Assembly (NCBI GenBank): GCA_021404565.1
Contig: JAAWWF010000005.1
Coordinates: forward strand, 124,001 to 188,000
Direction: 5' to 3'
DNA length: 64,000 nt
DNA from: Roseivirga sp.
GTDB taxonomy: Bacteria; Bacteroidota; Bacteroidia; Cytophagales; Cyclobacteriaceae
Shown: piece by piece, positions 60,966-64,000 of the stretch
How positions within the stretch are numbered: the first letter of the stretch is position 1
Layout of the letters: the number at the start of each line of letters is the position of its first letter
Made by a program: the position numbers and the translations under genes
The notes under the pieces: generated by a model
Seen by the model: only the letters and a program-made list of their open reading frames with translations
What the model was told of the DNA's origin: nothing
The model's database searches: none

Positions 60966-61505
60966 GTGGATTCAATAACTGTTCGGGATAAGGAGTTTGT
61001 ACCCTATCTCACCGAAGCCCAAATCCAGCAAAGAATAGCAGAACTGGCTGCAGAGCTGGAGGTTGACTATGCCGGTAAAAACCCTCTTTTCATAGGTGTT
61101 CTCAATGGCTCATTTATGTTTGTGGCCGATCTGATGAAAAATCTTTCTATCGATTGTGAAATAGCCTTTATCAGACTGTCAAGCTATACGGGCATGGAAA
61201 GCACGGGCAGTGTCAAACAGGTGTTGGGCTTACAAGACAATGTTTTTGGCCGGCACATTGTGCTGCTGGAGGATATTGTAGACTCTGGCTTGACCATGGA
61301 ACAAACGCTGGTTTTCTTTGAAGAACGCGGACCAAAATCCATAGAAATTTCAACTCTGCTTTTCAAGCCTGAAAGTCTGGAAAAGGATCTTAGTCTTAAA
61401 TACGTAGGTTTTGAGATTCCCGAGAAATTTGTGGTCGGTTATGGGCTTGACTATGACGGTCACGGGCGTAATCTGAAAGATATTTATCAATTAAAGGAGG
61501 CCTAA
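60966..61505 (+). CDS. hpt: Hypoxanthine phosphoribosyltransferase (GTG start)
   Basis: A 179-residue purine-salvage enzyme. The PRPP motif is VLLEDIVDSGLTM near residues 99-111, the substrate segment FIRLSSYTGMESTGSVK near 73-89 matches bacterial Hpt, and KFVVGYGLDYDGHGRNLKDI near 155-174 is the C-terminal signature. An in-frame TAA directly precedes the GTG at 60966, which must be the start or lie just before it. It precedes adk by 45 bases. Confidence 0.93.
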   Translation: MDSITVRDKEFVPYLTEAQIQQRIAELAAELEVDYAGKNPLFIGVLNGSFMFVADLMKNLSIDCEIAFIRLSSYTGMESTGSVKQVLGLQDNVFGRHIVLLEDIVDSGLTMEQTLVFFEERGPKSIEISTLLFKPESLEKDLSLKYVGFEIPEKFVVGYGLDYDGHGRNLKDIYQLKEA

Positions 61506-61517
61506 GCATTCCTTCAC

Positions 61518-61525
61518 TATATTTG
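61518..61525 (+). promoter_or_regulatory. Candidate -7 box of adk
   Basis: TATATTTG matches TAnnTTTG and ends 25 bases before the adk start codon. No clear -33 TTTG was found. Confidence 0.38.
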
Positions 61526-61550
61526 ACCCCTCAAAAATCCGATCAATAAT

Positions 61551-62126
61551 ATGGTAAACATCGTTTTATTTGGCCCTCCGGGAGCTGGTAAGGGTACCCA
61601 AAGCGAGCATATAATCCAGAAGTATGGTTTGAAACACATCTCTACCGGTGACCTGTTCAGAAAGCACCTGGGTGAAGGCACTCAGTTGGGTAAAGAGGCC
61701 AGGTCTTACATGGATAACGGAAAATTGGTGCCCGATGAAGTGGTAATTGGTATGGTAGATGAAACAATCAATGAGCACAAAGAAGCTCCGGGTTTCATCT
61801 TCGATGGTTTTCCCAGAACAGTAGCCCAGGCGGAGGCCCTCGATAAATTGCTGGCCGATCATAAAACAGGAATTGCCTGTATGATCGAGCTGGATGTGCC
61901 ACAAGAAGAGCTTAAGAAAAGACTTCTTGAAAGAGGCAAAACATCAGGCAGGGCAGACGATCAGAATGAAGAGAAGATCAATGTCCGTATTGGAGAATAC
62001 TTAACCAAGACTGTGCCGGTGGCCAAGTTTTATGCCGGTCAGGATAAAAATTGTAAGATAAACGGAGTTGGTTCCGTTGAAGGAATCTTTGGTGACATCG
62101 TTAAGGCGATGGACACCCACTATTAG
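61551..62126 (+). CDS. adk: Adenylate kinase
   Basis: A 191-residue enzyme that interconverts AMP, ADP and ATP. The P-loop is FGPPGAGKGTQSEHI at residues 6-20; ISTGDLFRKHLGEGTQLG near 35 and FDGFPRTVAQAEALDKL near 83-99 contact AMP; LLERGKTSGRADDQNEEKI near 124-142 is the short lid, without zinc cysteines. The length is typical of the short-lid type. It lies between hpt and a terminator. Confidence 0.96.
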   Translation: MVNIVLFGPPGAGKGTQSEHIIQKYGLKHISTGDLFRKHLGEGTQLGKEARSYMDNGKLVPDEVVIGMVDETINEHKEAPGFIFDGFPRTVAQAEALDKLLADHKTGIACMIELDVPQEELKKRLLERGKTSGRADDQNEEKINVRIGEYLTKTVPVAKFYAGQDKNCKINGVGSVEGIFGDIVKAMDTHY

Positions 62127-62150
62127 ACCTTCGTAAAAAGTATTAATTTG

Positions 62151-62180
62151 AAGATGATCGGTGATCCGGTCATCTTTTTT
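62151..62180 (+). terminator. Intrinsic terminator after adk
   Basis: AAGATGATCGG (62151-62161) pairs with CCGGTCATCTT (62166-62176), with one wobble and a 4-base loop, followed by a T-run. Confidence 0.82.
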
Positions 62181-62191
62181 GTTTTCAAGTC

Positions 62192-62674
62192 ATGCTGAGA
62201 TATGCTACCCGTTCTTATTTTTTGTGCATCATGATGCTCTATGCCATGCCGTGCATTGGTCAGATCGATTCGACTTTTATTAAAGGTGAATTGGTGTTAG
62301 AAGACGGATTTTATGGAGCGGATAAACACAGTTTCAAGAACCCCATGTTTTTTGCCAGTGAAAATGACTCCGACTATTACTTTTTGAACCAGGAAAAGCA
62401 TATTGGGTTTGAAGCATTTTCTCATACGGAGTATGAATACAGGGAAAATGAGAACTTTCACATATTGCACATCTTTTTCAAAAAAGAGAATTACGATTTA
62501 TGGAGGGAGTTTACAAGGCAATTGATCGATAAGCATGTTGTGTTAATTGTTAAGAACAAAGCGATTGAAGTAAGGGGAGTTATGGGTGAGATACCAAACG
62601 GTAGATCTGTGGTAGGTGGTCCATCGTGGACCAAATTAGAATTAATAAGGCTTCAAAAGGCCATCGATAAATAG
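62192..62674 (+). CDS. Exported protein, possibly with a SecD P1-head-like domain
   Basis: A 160-residue protein with a Sec signal (YFLCIMMLYAMPCIGQ, about residues 9-24). The mature part ends in a segment (FFKKENYDLWREFTRQLIDK, then HVVLIVKNKAIEVRGVMGEI and GRSVVGG) whose pattern resembles the P1 head of SecD/SecDF (a helix, K-x-x-A-I-V-x-x-G-x-x-x-x-A-P, G-G-x-x-x-I-x-G). This is a comparison by eye; if correct it is a stand-alone domain. It lies 6 bases upstream of obgE. Confidence 0.6.
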   Translation: MLRYATRSYFLCIMMLYAMPCIGQIDSTFIKGELVLEDGFYGADKHSFKNPMFFASENDSDYYFLNQEKHIGFEAFSHTEYEYRENENFHILHIFFKKENYDLWREFTRQLIDKHVVLIVKNKAIEVRGVMGEIPNGRSVVGGPSWTKLELIRLQKAIDK

Positions 62675-62680
62675 GCGGAA

Positions 62681-63673
62681 ATGGGAAACTCAAATTTTAT
62701 TGATCATGTAAGGCTGTATTGTCGCTCTGGCAATGGTGGTGCCGGTGGACTGAGTTTTCGCAGAGAAAAGCACGTACCTCTGGGAGGTCCCGATGGAGGG
62801 AATGGAGGTCGCGGAGGTCATGTAATCCTCAAAGGAAGCAGCCAGCTCTGGACCCTGCTGCATCTGCGTTACCGAAAACACGTCTTTGCGGATAACGGCC
62901 AGAATGGCTCCGGTCATGGTAGCTCGGGCTCCGATGGAAAAGACATCATTCTCGAAGTACCGCTGGGAACAGTGGCCCGGGATACAGAAACGGGAGAAGT
63001 GATTTTTGAAATCACGGCTGATGGGGAGGAAAGGATCCTTGCCAAAGGGGGGCGTGGAGGACTTGGAAACTCAAATTTTGCCACCTCCACCAATCAGGCC
63101 CCACGATATGCTCAGCCTGGTGAGCCGGGAGTAGATCAGCAGAATATACTGGAGCTGAAACTGCTGGCCGATGTAGGTCTTGTGGGCTTCCCCAATGCCG
63201 GTAAGTCCACACTGCTTTCCGTAGTGTCAGCTGCCAAGCCGGAAATTGCCGACTATCCCTTTACTACCTTGGTCCCCAACCTTGGAGTGGTTTCCTATCG
63301 CGATCACAAGTCCTTTGTAATGGCCGACATTCCCGGAATTATTGAAGGAGCCGCTGATGGCAAAGGTCTGGGACTTCGCTTTCTACGGCATATTGAGCGA
63401 AACTCTATCCTGCTTTTTATGGTGCCTGCCGATGCAGATGACATTGCCGGTGAGTATGAGATTCTGCTGGCCGAGCTGCGCAAATACAATCCTGAATTGC
63501 TTGATAAAAGGCGTCTGCTGGCTATATCAAAATCGGATATGCTGGATGACGAGATGATAGAGGAAATGAAAGCACTGTTGCCAGAGGGGGTCTCAGCATT
63601 GTTTATTTCGTCTGTAGTAAATCAGGGAATAACTGAACTGAAAGACGAAATCTGGAAGGCTATAAATAGCTAG
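62681..63673 (+). CDS. obgE: Obg-family GTPase
   Basis: A 330-residue ribosome-associated GTPase. The N-terminal glycine-rich Obg fold (residues 1-158, [20 protein letters not shown] and [20 protein letters not shown]) precedes the G domain: G1 [11 protein letters not shown] near 166, G3 [16 protein letters not shown] near 212, and G4 as S-K-S-D near 286, replacing N-K-x-D. It lacks the long C-terminal tail of E. coli ObgE. Obg acts in 50S maturation and the stringent response. Confidence 0.95.
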   Translation: MGNSNFIDHVRLYCRSGNGGAGGLSFRREKHVPLGGPDGGNGGRGGHVILKGSSQLWTLLHLRYRKHVFADNGQNGSGHGSSGSDGKDIILEVPLGTVARDTETGEVIFEITADGEERILAKGGRGGLGNSNFATSTNQAPRYAQPGEPGVDQQNILELKLLADVGLVGFPNAGKSTLLSVVSAAKPEIADYPFTTLVPNLGVVSYRDHKSFVMADIPGIIEGAADGKGLGLRFLRHIERNSILLFMVPADADDIAGEYEILLAELRKYNPELLDKRRLLAISKSDMLDDEMIEEMKALLPEGVSALFISSVVNQGITELKDEIWKAINS

Positions 63674-63674
63674 G

Positions 63675-63698
63675 GCCTGCCATATCGGCAAGCCCTGT
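63675..63698 (+). terminator. Possible terminator hairpin after obgE
   Basis: GGGC-C-TGCC and GGCA-A-GCCC pair with one mismatch around ATATC just past the obgE stop. The following T content is low, so its strength is doubtful. Confidence 0.35.
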
Positions 63699-63720
63699 TA
63701 TTGCTTTGAACTAAGTTAAA

Positions 63721-64000
63721 TCAATTTGCTGCCGGAGCCGTAATATCGTCTCCCGCCTCAAGTCTTTTAAGAAAACCCTCCAGTACCGGCTTGTTGTTAG
63801 CTGGCAGGTTAGGATTTTCGAGACATTCCTTTTCATACTTCACGGCCTTCTTAAAATCACCATTGGCCGAGTAGGCTCTGGCCAATCCGTGCTGCGCGAA
63901 AATGTTGGTGTCCCACTTTTTGTACATTTTCTTAAATACCTCCAGTGCCTTTTCGTCTTCTTCGAGGGTAATAAGCCTGTTGCCATAAGCATAAACATTG
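63721..64000 (-). CDS. TPR-containing protein, C-terminal part only (probably DUF2911-type)
   Basis: The frame is open from the window end to the stop at 63721, giving about 93 residues, starting NVYAYGNRLITLEEDEKALE and ending LEAGDDITAPAAN. Three helix pairs of tetratricopeptide type (ALEVFKKMYKKWDTNIFAQH and GLARAYSANGDFKKAVKYEK) are visible. In Bacteroidota such a tail often ends DUF2911 periplasmic proteins, but the rest lies beyond the window. Confidence 0.75.
   Translation of the reverse strand, partial: NVYAYGNRLITLEEDEKALEVFKKMYKKWDTNIFAQHGLARAYSANGDFKKAVKYEKECLENPNLPANNKPVLEGFLKRLEAGDDITAPAAN

Noticed and set aside
1-64000. CRISPR arrays, tRNA or rRNA genes
   Set aside because: No regularly spaced direct repeats, cloverleaf-compatible segments with CCA-type ends or conserved rRNA text were recognised on either strand by eye.

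Overview
The window is chromosomal DNA of a Bacteroidota bacterium, most likely from the order Cytophagales (inference from gene content, not a database search). Supporting signs are two LytS/LytTR two-component pairs, a DUF6249 membrane protein beside an ECF sigma factor, a 6-bladed beta-propeller protein, a GxxExxY gene, three tandem cyclophilins, starts that mostly lack a Shine-Dalgarno sequence, and promoter-like TAnnTTTG boxes upstream of hpt, adk, clpS and sdaAA. No rRNA, tRNA, CRISPR array, integrase or intact insertion sequence was seen.

Layout. 1-240: the start of a BlaI/MecI-type repressor gene with a double operator. 355-7247: a plus-strand housekeeping run (GlmU-like protein, holB, hemC, three peptidylprolyl isomerases, an RmlD-like reductase). 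7339-10066: an SNF-type sodium symporter, an alkyltransferase-like protein without the acceptor cysteine, and a TerC protein. 10120-16558: a serine hydrolase, a DUF6249/ECF sigma/membrane partner set, a PH-like membrane protein, a TonB-C protein and a sodium:solute symporter.

16642-38211 is the unusual part. A plus-strand series (voltage-gated ion channel, membrane-anchored aminopropyltransferase-like protein, an intervening GxxExxY gene with repeats on both sides, exported FAD oxidoreductase, glycine-rich-domain-like protein, protein with a Ser/Cys repeat tail) converges on a long minus-strand series. The minus series reads, in order of transcription: YjfI-like (DUF2170), PspA/IM30, YqiJ-like OB-fold membrane protein, YqiK-like flotillin, two tiny membrane proteins, a 1659-residue AAA+ ATPase, a 50-residue membrane peptide, DUF4178-like, lipoprotein, double DUF350, a second aminopropyltransferase-like protein and a DUF3592 protein. 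The set resembles an expanded union of the E. coli yjfI-yjfJ-yjfK-yjfL-yjfC and yqiJ-yqiK neighbourhoods. I infer an envelope-surveillance system in which polyamine-type chemistry is tied to PspA, flotillin and a giant AAA+ machine. An XRE regulator and a PLD-type nuclease stand at its head.

40129-64000 is mostly ordinary: clpS, recR, an aminotransferase, rfaE1, a lipoprotein and beta-propeller pair, two LytS/LytTR pairs, DinB, cupin, M20 amidohydrolase, hemE with two upstream exported proteins (one a metallo-beta-lactamase-fold protein with a ruined metal site), sdaAA, a zeta-toxin-like gene overlapping a 52-codon partner, a Ca/Na antiporter, upp, an M42 peptidase, hpt, adk, obgE, and the 3' end of a TPR protein gene cut by the window edge.
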